35,949 nucleotides of DNA from an uncultured Bacilli bacterium. GTDB taxonomy: Bacteria > Bacillota_I > Bacilli_A > RF39 > UBA660. Location: positions 1-35,949 of the forward strand of contig CAKOPW010000013.1 in NCBI GenBank assembly GCA_934101115.1. Reading direction: 5' to 3'. Shown here in pieces: positions 8,883-17,277 of the stretch. The position numbers and the translations under genes were made by a program. Under the pieces are notes generated by a model that saw only the letters and a list, made by a program, of their open reading frames with translations, ran no database searches and was not told the origin of the DNA. How positions within the stretch are numbered: position 1 is the first letter of the stretch; every line of letters begins with the position of its first letter.

Positions 8883-8928
8883 TTCATAAACTCAAACTTT
8901 TCAACATATAAATTTATAGGTGAAGAAA

Positions 8929-11442
8929 ATGAATGGTTTAACAGATGAAGAAGTAGTTGTATCAAGAAAAAAATATGGATCTAATAACATAAGTGTAAAA
9001 AAACAAAATAAGTTATTAAATCTGATAATTGAATCTTTAGGAGATCCAATTATTAAAATAATGTTGATTGCTCTTGCTATCCGTTTTGTTCTACTTTTTA
9101 AAGATCAAAATTGGTATGAAACTTTAGGTATGCTTATATCAATTTTACTTTCTTCTTTAATATCATCTCTTTCAGAATATGGATCAAATAAATCATTTGA
9201 AAGACTTCAAAGCGAATATGAAAATATTACCGTTAGAGTAAGAAGAAACGGAAAAAATGCAACTATTAAAAATGATGAAGTTGTAGTTTCGGATATAGTT
9301 CTTCTTTCAAGTGGTGAATTAATACCAGCTGATGGTGTTTTAGTTGAAGGAAGTATTGGCGTCGATGAATCAAGTATAAATGGTGAATCAAAAGAAGTAA
9401 CTAAAAGACTTGGTGAACATGTATTTAAAGGAAGTGTAGTTTTATCTGGAAGTGCAAGTATTCGTGTTGAAAAAGTTGGAATTAATACAGTATATGGTTC
9501 AATTGCTAAAGGACTTACTGAAAATAATTTACCTTCACCAATGCGAATTCGTTTAACTAAACTTGCTAAAATAATTTCTAGAATTGGTTATATTGGTGCC
9601 ATTTTAGCATCTATTTCTAATATTTTTAATACAGTATTTATCAGTAATAATTTTGATGAAACTATTATAATGAGTTTAATAACTAATCCTAAATATGTAG
9701 TTGATTTAGCTATTGAGACTGTTACTTTAGCTGTAACAATAATTATCGTCTGTGTTCCAGAAGGTTTACCAATGATGGTTGCTTTGGTACTTTCATCAAA
9801 TATGAAACGTATGCTTAAAAATAATGTTTTAGTTAGAAAGGCAGTTGGAATAGAAACCAGTGGATCAATGAATGTTTTACTTACTGATAAAACTGGTACT
9901 TTAACTAAAGGAAAACTTTCAGTTATCGGTATATGTTTACCAGATGATACTCACTTTAACACTTTAGATGATATGAAAGATGATTTAAAAAATATTTTTA
10001 TAGATGCTCTTCTATACAACAATGATGCCTATTTTGAAGATAATCAAGTAACAGGGGGAAATTCTACAGATAAAGCAATACTGACATTTGTCGGAAAAAT
10101 TCCTCAGACTAAAAAAGTTGAAGATAAAATTCATTTTAATTCTGAAAACAAATATTCGTATGTTAAGTTAAATGATGGTAAAAGTTATTATAAAGGGGCA
10201 AGTGAGGTTCTTATTAAACTATCAACCTTTTATATAGAAAATGATGGTAATAAAAAATATATAAAAGATAAAAAAGAGATGTTGAAAAAGATAGATACTT
10301 TTACATCTTCAGGAATAAGAGTTTTATCAATTTTACAAAATAATACTTTACTAGGATTTATTCTATTAAGGGATGAAATAAGAGAAGAAGCTGCATCAAC
10401 TTTAAAAACGATTGAAGAAGCTGGAATTCATACAATTATGATTACTGGGGATGATATAAATACTAGTCGCTCAATAGCAGATAGTTTAGGAATGTTAAAA
10501 CGTGATTCTTTAGTTATAAGTCATGATGAGCTTGAAAGCATGAGTGATATGGAAGTTTATAAATATTATAAAAAGATAAAAGTAATTGCTCGTGCTCTTC
10601 CAAAGGATAAAGCAAGAGTTGCCAAGATTTTGGAACAAAATAATCTAGTTGTTGGTATGACTGGAGATGGAGTTAATGATGCACCAGCTTTAAAAAGTGC
10701 TGATGTTGGTATCTCTTTAGGAAGTGGTTCAGAGGTAGCTAAAGAAGCAAGTGATATAGTAATCATTGATAATAATATTAAATCTATTGAATCAGCAGTT
10801 CTTTTTGGACGAACAATATTTAAATCTATTAGAAAATTTATAATATTTCAACTTACAATGAATTTAATCGCATTATTTTTATCGATAGTTGGTCCATTAC
10901 TTGGGATTTCAACTCCAATAACTATAATGCAAATGCTTTGGTTAAATATGATAATGGATACTTTGGCTGGACTTGCTTATTCTTATGAATATCCGATAAA
11001 AAGATATATGAAAGAAAAACCAATAAGAAAAGATGAACCTATTTTAAATAAATATATGTATTCAGCAATTCTTTTAATAAGCATCTATTCCTTTATTCTT
11101 TTATCATTATTTTTAAAAAGTGATATAGTTTATATGTTTATAAGAAATAGTAAAAAAACTCTTATGACTGCTTTCTTTTCTCTGTTTGTATTTATAAGTG
11201 TATTCAATGCTTTTAATGCGCGAACAGAAAGATTAAATTTGTTTGCTAATATTTTAAAAAATAAAGTTTTTATTGTAATTCTTTTATTTATAACTCTTGC
11301 TCAAATATTCTTAATTTATAATGGTGGATCACTTTTTAGAACATATGGTCTTAAATTAAATGAACTTATATTTGTAATTGCACTTGCATTTACAGTTATA
11401 CCACTTGACTTAGTTAGAAAGTTGTTTATTAAATATCGATAG
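8929..11442 (+). CDS. Calcium-type P-type ATPase (P2, PMCA/SERCA-like)
   Basis: 837 residues, usual length for bacterial Ca2+ ATPases. The TGES loop is present as NGES in the actuator domain, PEGLP in M4, the phosphorylated Asp320 in DKTGTLTKG, KGA in the nucleotide domain, and the hinge TGDGVNDAPALK. M5 has QLTMNLIALF and M6 has NMIMDTLAGLA, the Asn/Asp pair of the ion site. The M5/M6 wording is closer to PMCA (P2B), suggesting one Ca2+ per cycle. It acts in the membrane to export Ca2+, or possibly Mn2+. The ATG at 8929 is chosen because AGGTGA ends five bases before it; a GTG at 8920 lies inside that site. Confidence 0.9.
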   Translation: MNGLTDEEVVVSRKKYGSNNISVKKQNKLLNLIIESLGDPIIKIMLIALAIRFVLLFKDQNWYETLGMLISILLSSLISSLSEYGSNKSFERLQSEYENITVRVRRNGKNATIKNDEVVVSDIVLLSSGELIPADGVLVEGSIGVDESSINGESKEVTKRLGEHVFKGSVVLSGSASIRVEKVGINTVYGSIAKGLTENNLPSPMRIRLTKLAKIISRIGYIGAILASISNIFNTVFISNNFDETIIMSLITNPKYVVDLAIETVTLAVTIIIVCVPEGLPMMVALVLSSNMKRMLKNNVLVRKAVGIETSGSMNVLLTDKTGTLTKGKLSVIGICLPDDTHFNTLDDMKDDLKNIFIDALLYNNDAYFEDNQVTGGNSTDKAILTFVGKIPQTKKVEDKIHFNSENKYSYVKLNDGKSYYKGASEVLIKLSTFYIENDGNKKYIKDKKEMLKKIDTFTSSGIRVLSILQNNTLLGFILLRDEIREEAASTLKTIEEAGIHTIMITGDDINTSRSIADSLGMLKRDSLVISHDELESMSDMEVYKYYKKIKVIARALPKDKARVAKILEQNNLVVGMTGDGVNDAPALKSADVGISLGSGSEVAKEASDIVIIDNNIKSIESAVLFGRTIFKSIRKFIIFQLTMNLIALFLSIVGPLLGISTPITIMQMLWLNMIMDTLAGLAYSYEYPIKRYMKEKPIRKDEPILNKYMYSAILLISIYSFILLSLFLKSDIVYMFIRNSKKTLMTAFFSLFVFISVFNAFNARTERLNLFANILKNKVFIVILLFITLAQIFLIYNGGSLFRTYGLKLNELIFVIALAFTVIPLDLVRKLFIKYR

Positions 11443-11445
11443 GTG

Positions 11446-11454
11446 TGTTATAAT
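11446..11454 (+). promoter_or_regulatory. Extended -10 promoter of the peptidase E gene
   Basis: TGTTATAAT (TG, one base, TATAAT) just after the stop of the P-type ATPase gene. It implies that transcription starts near 11461, which supports the ATG at 11479 as the true start. Confidence 0.5.
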
Positions 11455-11478
11455 TCCTCTAAAGGAAGAATTGATAAG

Positions 11479-12237
11479 ATGGTAAGATATTATTGTAGTG
11501 GTATTGATATCAATAATGCTTTTGGACATGGATTAGGAGAAATGTTTAAAGAAGATTTAAAGGATATGAAAAGAATTGTTTTTATTCCAGGTGGTCCACA
11601 TAAAGTTGGAAAGGCAATCAGTAAAAGTGTTCCAGAATTTATAGACCACTTTAAAAAAGTAGGAATTGAGTTTGATGAAGCAGTTATTATTACTCCTGAT
11701 ACGGACAAAGAAGATGCAAAGGCTTATGTAGAAGGTGCAAGCTTTATTATGCTTATGGGTGGAGATCCATTTGAGCAAAAGAAAATGTGTGAAAAGCTAG
11801 GCATTTTAGATTCCATTAAAAATAGTAAAGCTGTAATTCTTGGCTTTAGTGCAGGAGCAATGTTGATGTCTAAATATTCTATAATTACGCCTTGCAGTGA
11901 TAGATATCCAGATTTTCATATAGAAGATGGACTTAATTTAGATGGTATATCAATTTATCCTCATAATAATACTGATTCTTGTGAATATCCCGAAAGTTTA
12001 GATGTAGGTGGAGAAGTTTATCAAAAAAACGATTTGATTAAAGTTGCGAGTGAATACGGAAATTATTATCTTTTACAAGATTATACTGCTGATGGTGTTA
12101 ATTTTGATATCAGTTTAATAAGAGTAAAAGATGGAAAAATGGAATTCTATACAGAAAATAATGGTAAGATATGGGAAGCAACTGCAGATGGAATTAAATT
12201 AGAATATCCTGAAGTTTTAAAACAAAGAAAACTTTAA
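11479..12237 (+). CDS. Peptidase E-like protein (family S51)
   Basis: 252 residues. The nucleophile elbow GFSAGAM places the catalytic Ser at 124. His162 in YPHNN and MGGDPF at 93-98 are at the expected places for S51 peptidases (alpha-aspartyl dipeptidase and cyanophycinase relatives). It is a cytoplasmic class I glutamine amidotransferase-like fold, and the natural substrate is probably a small Asp-containing peptide. A GTG at 11443 would add 12 residues, but it lies upstream of the likely transcription start, so I use 11479. The ribosome site, AAGGAAG, is rather far (about ten bases). The gene stands alone between two extended -10 promoters. Confidence 0.8.
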   Translation: MVRYYCSGIDINNAFGHGLGEMFKEDLKDMKRIVFIPGGPHKVGKAISKSVPEFIDHFKKVGIEFDEAVIITPDTDKEDAKAYVEGASFIMLMGGDPFEQKKMCEKLGILDSIKNSKAVILGFSAGAMLMSKYSIITPCSDRYPDFHIEDGLNLDGISIYPHNNTDSCEYPESLDVGGEVYQKNDLIKVASEYGNYYLLQDYTADGVNFDISLIRVKDGKMEFYTENNGKIWEATADGIKLEYPEVLKQRKL

Positions 12238-12257
12238 TTAAAATATTTTTAGTTTTA

Positions 12258-12266
12258 TGTTATACT
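12258..12266 (+). promoter_or_regulatory. Extended -10 promoter of the GtrA gene
   Basis: TGTTATACT, the same extended -10 form seen elsewhere in the window, 17 bases before the ATG at 12283. Confidence 0.45.
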
Positions 12267-12282
12267 TACTTTAGTGATAAGT

Positions 12283-12774
12283 ATGGAAAAAAAGTTAATA
12301 ATTAAAAATGATAGAAATAACCCAATAATCAAATTTTGGAATTGGGGATGGAATATATATTATAAGAATCCTGAAATATGGAACTATTTAATTGTTGGAA
12401 TTCTTACGACTATTGTATCTTTAGGAATTAAATATGCTTTATTGTTTACGATATTTGATGCATCTAATCCAATTGAATTACAAACTTCAGTTATTATTTC
12501 TTGGATTGGTGCAGTAATGTTTGCATATATTACTAACAGAGTATTTGTGTTTAAATCAAAAGAAAAAAATATAGTAAAAGAAATATTTAATTTTACATTA
12601 GGAAGAGTTGCAACTTTATTAATTGAAATGTTTATAATGTGGTTTATTTGTACATTGCTTTCATTAAATTCCAACGTTTGGGTAGTAATTGCAACTATTA
12701 TATGTCAAGTTATGCAAATAGTTGGTAATTATATTATAAGTAAGTTATTTGTATTTAAAAAAAGTTTGGATTAG
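12283..12774 (+). CDS. GtrA-family membrane protein
   Basis: 163 residues with four predicted membrane helices. The pattern NYLIVGILTTIVSLGIKYAL at the first helix and AYITNRVFVFKSK after the second is typical of GtrA. A repeat of the same type (NYIISKLFVFKKS) closes the protein. GtrA proteins are thought to help move lipid-linked sugars across the membrane for surface glycan modification. I start at the ATG at 12283, behind AGTGATA, in place of the GTG nine bases earlier. The last codons and stop run into the terminator hairpin. The glycan genes at 16131 and 20780-23531 may supply or use its substrate, but they are not in the same operon. Confidence 0.85.
   Translation: MEKKLIIKNDRNNPIIKFWNWGWNIYYKNPEIWNYLIVGILTTIVSLGIKYALLFTIFDASNPIELQTSVIISWIGAVMFAYITNRVFVFKSKEKNIVKEIFNFTLGRVATLLIEMFIMWFICTLLSLNSNVWVVIATIICQVMQIVGNYIISKLFVFKKSLD
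12759..12774 (+). repeat. Left copy of a 16-bp direct repeat flanking the AbiE module
   Basis: AAAAAGTTTGGATTAG, the last codons and stop of the GtrA gene. The identical 16 bases recur at 14308-14323, beyond the AbiE toxin gene. Confidence 0.7.
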
Positions 12775-12788
12775 ACTCCAAATTTTTT
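12765..12788 (+). terminator. Terminator of the GtrA gene
   Basis: Stem TTTGGA / TCCAAA with loop TTAGAC and six T. The GtrA stop codon sits in the loop. Confidence 0.7.
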
Positions 12789-12809
12789 AATGAAAAAACG
12801 TAAAAACAC

Positions 12810-12838
12810 TTGATTTTCACTTTAAAATACCATAAAAT
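12810..12838 (+). promoter_or_regulatory. Promoter of the AbiE operon
   Basis: TTGATT at 12810-12815, a 17-base spacer and TAAAAT at 12833-12838. The ribosome site AGAGGTGA follows at about 12846-12853, so the leader is very short. Confidence 0.6.
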
Positions 12839-12845
12839 GGTATTT
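12825..12845. promoter_or_regulatory. AbiE operator: perfect inverted repeat over the -10
   Basis: AAATACCAT (12825-12833) and ATGGTATTT (12837-12845) are perfect inverted arms around AAA, covering the -10 and the likely start of transcription. AbiEi antitoxins are known to bind inverted repeats and repress their own operon, so this is the expected site. Confidence 0.6.
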
Positions 12846-12857
12846 AGAGGTGAAAAT

Positions 12858-13448
12858 ATGGTATTTTTTAGTGATTGCATTAAGAATAATTTAAGAGAAT
12901 ATTCAAATAAAAATAATAAAATTAGCAGAGATATTAAGAATGGTAAATTGTATAAAATAGTTTCAGGTGTTTATGAAACTGATCCTAATACACCAGGATA
13001 CTTATTGGCAAGTAGTATATATGGCCCTTCTTATATATCTTTTGAATATGCATTATCTTATTATGGATTAATTCCTGAAAGAGTTACAACAATTACGTGT
13101 GCAACTTTTGATAAGAAAAAAAGGAAAGAATATAACACAATGTTTGGAGTATTTACTTATCGTGATGTTCCCATTGAAGTCTATTCTGAAGAAATATTGT
13201 TAAAAGAAGAGAATGGTTATTCATTTCAAATTGCAACTCCTGAAAAGGCTTTATGTGATAAATTATATACTATTTCTCCACTTTATAATTATTCCAATTT
13301 GAAAAAGATGTTATTTGATGATCTAAGAATCGATATTGATGAATTTAGTAAATTAAATATTGATAAAATAATAAAATTAAGTTGTTTATATCATTCTACA
13401 AATGTTGAGTTACTTGCTAAATACATGAGGAGGGGAAAAAATGAATAA
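12858..13448 (+). CDS. abiEi: AbiEi-type antitoxin / autorepressor (type IV TA)
   Basis: 196 residues. The N-terminal part (KISRDIKNGKLYKIVSGVYE) is the winged-helix AbiEi_4-type DNA-binding region. The following GYLLASSIYGPSYISFEYAL and the TPEKALCDKLY stretch are typical of the AbiEi antitoxin core. In known AbiE systems this protein neutralises the nucleotidyltransferase toxin and represses the operon. The ATG at 12858 follows AGAGGTGA; starts further upstream would fall inside the operator and promoter. It overlaps the toxin start by eight bases (ATGAATAA), the usual coupled order of antitoxin then toxin. A perfect inverted repeat over the promoter is the likely operator. Confidence 0.85.
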   Translation: MVFFSDCIKNNLREYSNKNNKISRDIKNGKLYKIVSGVYETDPNTPGYLLASSIYGPSYISFEYALSYYGLIPERVTTITCATFDKKKRKEYNTMFGVFTYRDVPIEVYSEEILLKEENGYSFQIATPEKALCDKLYTISPLYNYSNLKKMLFDDLRIDIDEFSKLNIDKIIKLSCLYHSTNVELLAKYMRRGKNE

Positions 13449-14301
13449 TATAGTTGAACAAATGCTATCTAAATATGAAATAAAAAATACCAATGATGAA
13501 ATAAATGCTTTAAAAGAAATAATACAAGAAATAGTTTTGTCTGGGTTATCTAGAGGTGGATTTTTTTATGAGGCATCCTTCTATGGAGGAACAGCTTTAA
13601 GAATATTTTATAATTTAGATAGATTTTCAGAAGATTTGGATTTTGCTTTAGTCAAATCAAATAAAGATTTTGATTTGAGCAAATATTTTATATATGTTGA
13701 AAAAGAATTAAAAGCCTATGGAATAAATTTAATGATAAATACTAAAGTGAAAAGTATTGAATCAAATATTACATCAGCGTTTCTAAAAGGAAATACTTTA
13801 GAACATATACTAAGATTTTTTCCAAACGAAGAACCGCATAATTATGATCACATTTTAAAAGATATAAAAATAAAGTTTGAAGTTGATATAAATCCTCCTG
13901 ATGGTGCAACCTATGAAGTTAAATATAAATTGCTTCCAAGTCCGCATCAAATTAAATTATATGATAGAGAGTCTTTATTAGCTGGTAAAATACATGCAAT
14001 ATTGTGTAGAGGTTGGAAAACCAGAGTTAAAGGAAGAGATTTATATGACTATATATTTTTCTTGGCTGGAGATACAAAAGTTAATTTAGAACTGTTAAAA
14101 AATAAATTGATAGAATCTAATTATATTAATAAAAATGAAATTTTTAATATTGAAGTTGTTAAAAGATTACTAACTAATAAATTTAATGAAATAAATTATG
14201 ATGAGGCAAAGGAAGATGTAAAACCGTTTATCAAAAATGTTGACGATTTAAATTTATGGTGTAAAGAATTTTTTGTTAATATTACTGATAAATTACAATA
14301 G
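13441..14301 (+). CDS. abiEii: AbiEii-type nucleotidyltransferase toxin (type IV TA)
   Basis: 286 residues. The DNA polymerase beta-like nucleotidyltransferase motif appears as GGTALRIFYNLDRFSEDLDF at 49-68, with the two catalytic aspartates in DLD. A third conserved block, LLAGKIHAILCR followed by KGRDLYDY, lies near residues 180-205. This is the AbiEii/AbiGii family. Members modify tRNA or another target with nucleotides and cause growth arrest, which can block phage. It is coupled to the antitoxin gene by an eight-base overlap. The module ends at a hairpin that also contains the second copy of a 16-bp direct repeat, which hints that the pair was inserted between the GtrA and cotJC genes. 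Confidence 0.88.
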   Translation: MNNIVEQMLSKYEIKNTNDEINALKEIIQEIVLSGLSRGGFFYEASFYGGTALRIFYNLDRFSEDLDFALVKSNKDFDLSKYFIYVEKELKAYGINLMINTKVKSIESNITSAFLKGNTLEHILRFFPNEEPHNYDHILKDIKIKFEVDINPPDGATYEVKYKLLPSPHQIKLYDRESLLAGKIHAILCRGWKTRVKGRDLYDYIFFLAGDTKVNLELLKNKLIESNYINKNEIFNIEVVKRLLTNKFNEINYDEAKEDVKPFIKNVDDLNLWCKEFFVNITDKLQ

Positions 14302-14307
14302 CATTAT

Positions 14308-14323
14308 AAAAAGTTTGGATTAG
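14308..14323 (+). repeat. Right copy of the 16-bp direct repeat flanking the AbiE module
   Basis: AAAAAGTTTGGATTAG, identical to 12759-12774. It overlaps the left arm of the following terminator and the end of cotJC on the minus strand. Confidence 0.7.
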
Positions 14324-14337
14324 TAACCCAAACTTTT
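14309..14337. terminator. Bidirectional terminator overlapping the end of cotJC
   Basis: Arms AAAAGTTTGG and CCAAACTTTT, with T runs after it in the plus direction and A runs before it. The last codons and stop of cotJC lie within the hairpin. Confidence 0.75.
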
Positions 14338-14877
14338 ATATTTTTTATATAACTCTTGAAATCTATCAAAATGAACAATTTCTCTTTGACGTAAGAATAG
14401 AAGTGGTGCGATTACGTCTTCATCAGTTGCAAGATCTATTAAATGTTCATAAGTGACTCTAGCTTTTTGTTCAGCTGCCATATCTTCAACTAAATCAGCT
14501 ACTGGGTCACCCACAGATGCAAAATATGTTGCTGTAAAAGGAACTCCATTGGAGTCAGTTGGATAAATACCTTTACCGTGTTCAGTGTATAAAGTATCAA
14601 GTCCAGCTTCTTGCATTTCTTTTAAACTTGCATCTTTTGTAAGTTGATATAACATTGTACAGATCATTTCGTTATGAGAAAATTCTTCAGTTGCAATTGA
14701 GCTAAGTAAATTTTTACCTTCTTCAGTTGGCATAGAAAACTTTTGAGAAAAATATCTTAATGCAGCTCCAAGTTCACCATTTGCACCACCAAATTGAGTA
14801 ACAATATATTTTGCCATTTTTAAATCCTTTTTCTTAATATTGATTGGATATGGCAATTTTTTATCATACTTAAACAT
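14320..14877 (-). CDS. cotJC: CotJC-like manganese catalase (spore coat)
   Basis: 185 residues, the usual length of CotJC. The ferritin-like four-helix fold carries the dimanganese ligands: Glu35 (GELGAALRYF), the ATEEFSHNEM block (Glu about 64-65, His68), Glu in MAAEQKARVTYEH and His in REIVHFDRF. It would break down hydrogen peroxide and is part of the CotJ inner spore coat in Bacillus relatives. I start at the ATG at 14877, where GGGAGGGTG lies just upstream; longer starts would run back through cotJB. It overlaps the cotJB stop by eight bases and is second in the operon. CotJC-like catalases also occur in non-sporulating Firmicutes, so a spore role is likely but not certain. Confidence 0.88.
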   Translation of the reverse strand: MFKYDKKLPYPINIKKKDLKMAKYIVTQFGGANGELGAALRYFSQKFSMPTEEGKNLLSSIATEEFSHNEMICTMLYQLTKDASLKEMQEAGLDTLYTEHGKGIYPTDSNGVPFTATYFASVGDPVADLVEDMAAEQKARVTYEHLIDLATDEDVIAPLLFLRQREIVHFDRFQELYKKYKSLGY

Positions 14878-15262
14878 TTTCACCCTCCCATGGCCAATGA
14901 TTAGAGTTGTATGTATATTTACCAAAAGTATCATGACATACTTCTAAAACTTGATATTTCTTTTCATATTCTTCTAAACATTTTTGATACATCAAAGAAT
15001 ATTTTGTAAACATTTCATATTTTTCTTTGCAATCGGGATTAAGTGCAAGATATAGATTTAGATCATTTATAGCAAAATCTAACATCATTAATTTTATAAG
15101 AAGAGCTTCTCTTTCATTTTTAACTGTTATCTTTGCAGGTTTATAATCTTTATATCCATCATATTCATCTTTAAATAGATTACCTTTTACAAATCCTTCA
15201 TCGATTTCAAATGTTTCATCTGACTTATTATCATAGATGTTTGTATTAAATTCAAATAACAT
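14870..15262 (-). CDS. cotJB: CotJB-like spore coat protein
   Basis: 130 residues. The C-terminal 80 residues are the CotJB domain: LMMLDFAINDLNLYLALNPD, a helix with YEKKYQVLEV, and the closing NHWPWE. The N-terminal 45 residues (EGFVKGNLFKDEYDGYKDYKP) are an extension that may take the place of the separate CotJA protein, for which no gene is seen here. Start ATG at 15262 with GGAGGT upstream. A CATATTAT sequence about 25 bases upstream resembles a sporulation sigma-E -10, but the -35 spacing is not convincing. It is first in a two-gene operon with cotJC. Confidence 0.8.
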   Translation of the reverse strand: MLFEFNTNIYDNKSDETFEIDEGFVKGNLFKDEYDGYKDYKPAKITVKNEREALLIKLMMLDFAINDLNLYLALNPDCKEKYEMFTKYSLMYQKCLEEYEKKYQVLEVCHDTFGKYTYNSNHWPWEGENV

Positions 15263-15336
15263 AATTAAACCTCCAAGATATAATATGCAAAACTAATAAA
15301 AAGGTAATATTTACTCATAATAAAATAGGTGATATT

Positions 15337-15822
15337 ATGCTTATTTTATGTTTTAAAATATTTTTATCAAGGATTTTAGATGTTAGTCTTTCAAGTGTTA
15401 GAACAATGTTTGTAGTTAAATGCAATAAAATTATGGCATCACTTATTGCATTTGTAGAAATATTTATTTGGTTTTATGCAGCTAAAGAAGCACTCGTTTC
15501 CAATAGCACTTCTCTTTGTATTGTTGTATCTTACGCGCTTGGATATGCAACAGGTACTTTTATTGGAACACTTATCAATGAAAAGTTTATAAGTGGAATA
15601 TATTCTTTGAAAGTGAGTTTAAATGGAGTTACTACAGGAAAATTAAAAAAATTAAATTCAATTTGTTTAGATGTTGTAAATTTAAAAGGTGAAAGTAAAG
15701 ATATATTATTTTTAGAGGTTGATAAAAAGAATTATAAAGAACTAATTAATAACATTTATAAAATAGATAAATCTGCTTCAATAGTTATAAATGATGCCAA
15801 ATTTATAAGAGGTGAAAAATGA
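15337..15822 (+). CDS. UPF0316 / DUF2179-type membrane protein (YebE-like)
   Basis: 161 residues. Three hydrophobic helices fill the first half, with the family pattern RTMFVVKCNKIMASLIAFVEIFIW, YALGYATGTFIGTLINEK. The second half is a small soluble DUF2179-like domain. The biochemical role of the family is not known. The ATG at 15337 is preceded by AGGTGATA. The TGA stop overlaps the ATG of the next gene (ATGA), so the two are coupled. That TGA is also good evidence that TGA is a stop in this genome. Confidence 0.75.
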   Translation: MLILCFKIFLSRILDVSLSSVRTMFVVKCNKIMASLIAFVEIFIWFYAAKEALVSNSTSLCIVVSYALGYATGTFIGTLINEKFISGIYSLKVSLNGVTTGKLKKLNSICLDVVNLKGESKDILFLEVDKKNYKELINNIYKIDKSASIVINDAKFIRGEK

Positions 15823-16112
15823 TTAAATACACTTTGTATATTGGGTTAAATGATCGCGACACTGAAGTTTCATTAGATATAAATAAATCAATTAAAACTA
15901 TTAATGAATATTTTAAAGATTATAAATATACTTATTTTATTGCAAGTGGTATGAGTACATCTTTAGAGCATACTTTAATTTATATACTTCTTGATATAGA
16001 TGAAGTTATTTTAAAAAATATTGTTGATAAAATTTTAATCGTGTTAAATCAAGAGTCAATCTGTATTGAAAAGAGTAATGTTTATTGTGAATTTATAAAA
16101 AATAAATTATAA
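15819..16112 (+). CDS. Small unknown protein coupled to the UPF0316 gene
   Basis: 97 residues starting at an ATG that overlaps the upstream stop, with AGAGGTGA before it. The sequence alternates strands and helices (IKYTLYIGLNDRDTE, then IKTINEYFKDYKYTYFIASG, then LIYILLDIDE) and resembles a small ferredoxin-like alpha/beta fold. No catalytic motif or signal peptide is seen. I do not recognise a family. Tight coupling to a membrane protein with a soluble regulatory domain suggests a joint role. Confidence 0.65.
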   Translation: MIKYTLYIGLNDRDTEVSLDINKSIKTINEYFKDYKYTYFIASGMSTSLEHTLIYILLDIDEVILKNIVDKILIVLNQESICIEKSNVYCEFIKNKL

Positions 16113-16130
16113 TTTTATTAGGTGATAAAT

Positions 16131-17225
16131 GTGAAATATGATTATTTAATTGTTGGAGCTGGCCTTTTTGGAGCAACTGTTGCTTATAGACTTAATAAGG
16201 CTGGTAAAAAAGTGTTAGTTATTGATAAAAGAGATCATATAGCAGGAAATGTATATACGGAAAATATTGAAGGAATTAATGTTCATAAATATGGAGCACA
16301 TATATTTCATACAGATTATAAAGATGTATGGGATTTTGTAAATTCTTTTGTAGAGTTTAATAGATATACAAATTCTCCAATAGCTAGATATAAAGACGAA
16401 GTTTATAATATGCCTTTTAATATGAATACGTTTGCTAAAATATGGGATGATGTATTTACTCCAATGGATGCAATAAAACATATTGAAGAAGAGAGAAAAG
16501 AAATGGAGGGGAGTGAGATTACCAATCTTGAAGAACAAGCTATTTCTCTAGTAGGTAGAACAATTTATGAAAAGTTAGTAAAAGGCTATACTGAAAAACA
16601 ATGGAATCGTGATTGTAAGCTTTTACCTCCTTCAATTATTAAAAGACTTCCGGTAAGATTTGTTTATGATAATAATTATTTTAATGATCGTTTTCAAGGT
16701 ATTCCAATAGGAGGTTATACTCTTTTAGTGGAACGTATGCTTGAAGGTGTAGAAGTTAAACTTAATACAGATTTTTTTGATAAAAAAGAAGAGTATATGA
16801 GTATGGCAAAAAAGGTTATTTACACTGGTCGACTTGATGAATTTTATAATTATTCTTTAGGACGTTTGGAATATAGATCTTTAAAATTTGAAACTAAAAT
16901 ATTGGATGTTGATAATTTTCAAGGAAATGCTGTAGTTAATTACACAGGTAGAGAAGTTCCTTATACGAGAGTTATTGAACATAAACACTTTGAGTTTAAT
17001 AATTCAGCTAAGACTGTTGTTACATACGAATATCCAAGTGATATGTTAGAAGGTATGGAACCTTTTTATACAGTTAATGATGAAAAGAATAATCAACTTG
17101 CATTAGAGTATAGAAATCTTGCTTCCATTGAAGATAAAGTCATCTTTGGAGGAAGACTTGGAGATTATAAATATTATGATATGGATGATGTAATCAAAAA
17201 TGCGTTGGATTTAGAATTAGAGTAA
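16131..17225 (+). CDS. glf: UDP-galactopyranose mutase
   Basis: 364 residues, the usual length. It converts UDP-galactopyranose into UDP-galactofuranose for cell-surface glycans, using reduced FAD. The N-terminal FAD site is YLIVGAGLFGATVAYRL. Also present are the family blocks KYGAHIFHTD, NMPFNMNTFAKIW, EKLVKGYTEKQW, PVRFVYDNNYFNDRFQGIP, IPIGGYT and the closing FGGRLGDYKYYDMDD, which binds FAD. The start is a GTG at 16131 with AGGTGATAA just upstream; an earlier GTG at 16122 falls inside that ribosome site. A hairpin terminator overlaps its stop codon. Confidence 0.93.
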   Translation: MKYDYLIVGAGLFGATVAYRLNKAGKKVLVIDKRDHIAGNVYTENIEGINVHKYGAHIFHTDYKDVWDFVNSFVEFNRYTNSPIARYKDEVYNMPFNMNTFAKIWDDVFTPMDAIKHIEEERKEMEGSEITNLEEQAISLVGRTIYEKLVKGYTEKQWNRDCKLLPPSIIKRLPVRFVYDNNYFNDRFQGIPIGGYTLLVERMLEGVEVKLNTDFFDKKEEYMSMAKKVIYTGRLDEFYNYSLGRLEYRSLKFETKILDVDNFQGNAVVNYTGREVPYTRVIEHKHFEFNNSAKTVVTYEYPSDMLEGMEPFYTVNDEKNNQLALEYRNLASIEDKVIFGGRLGDYKYYDMDDVIKNALDLELE

Positions 17226-17243
17226 ATTGTTTACTCTTTTTTT
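17219..17243 (+). terminator. Terminator of glf
   Basis: Stem AGAGTAAA / TTTACTCT with loop TTG and seven T. The glf stop codon is in the stem. Confidence 0.8.
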
Positions 17244-17277
17244 GATGTCCATTTTTTGTAAACTCTATGTGAAGTCG

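Noticed and set aside
12274..12282. Earlier GTG start for the GtrA gene
   Set aside because: It overlaps the AGTGATA ribosome-site-like sequence that fits the ATG at 12283.
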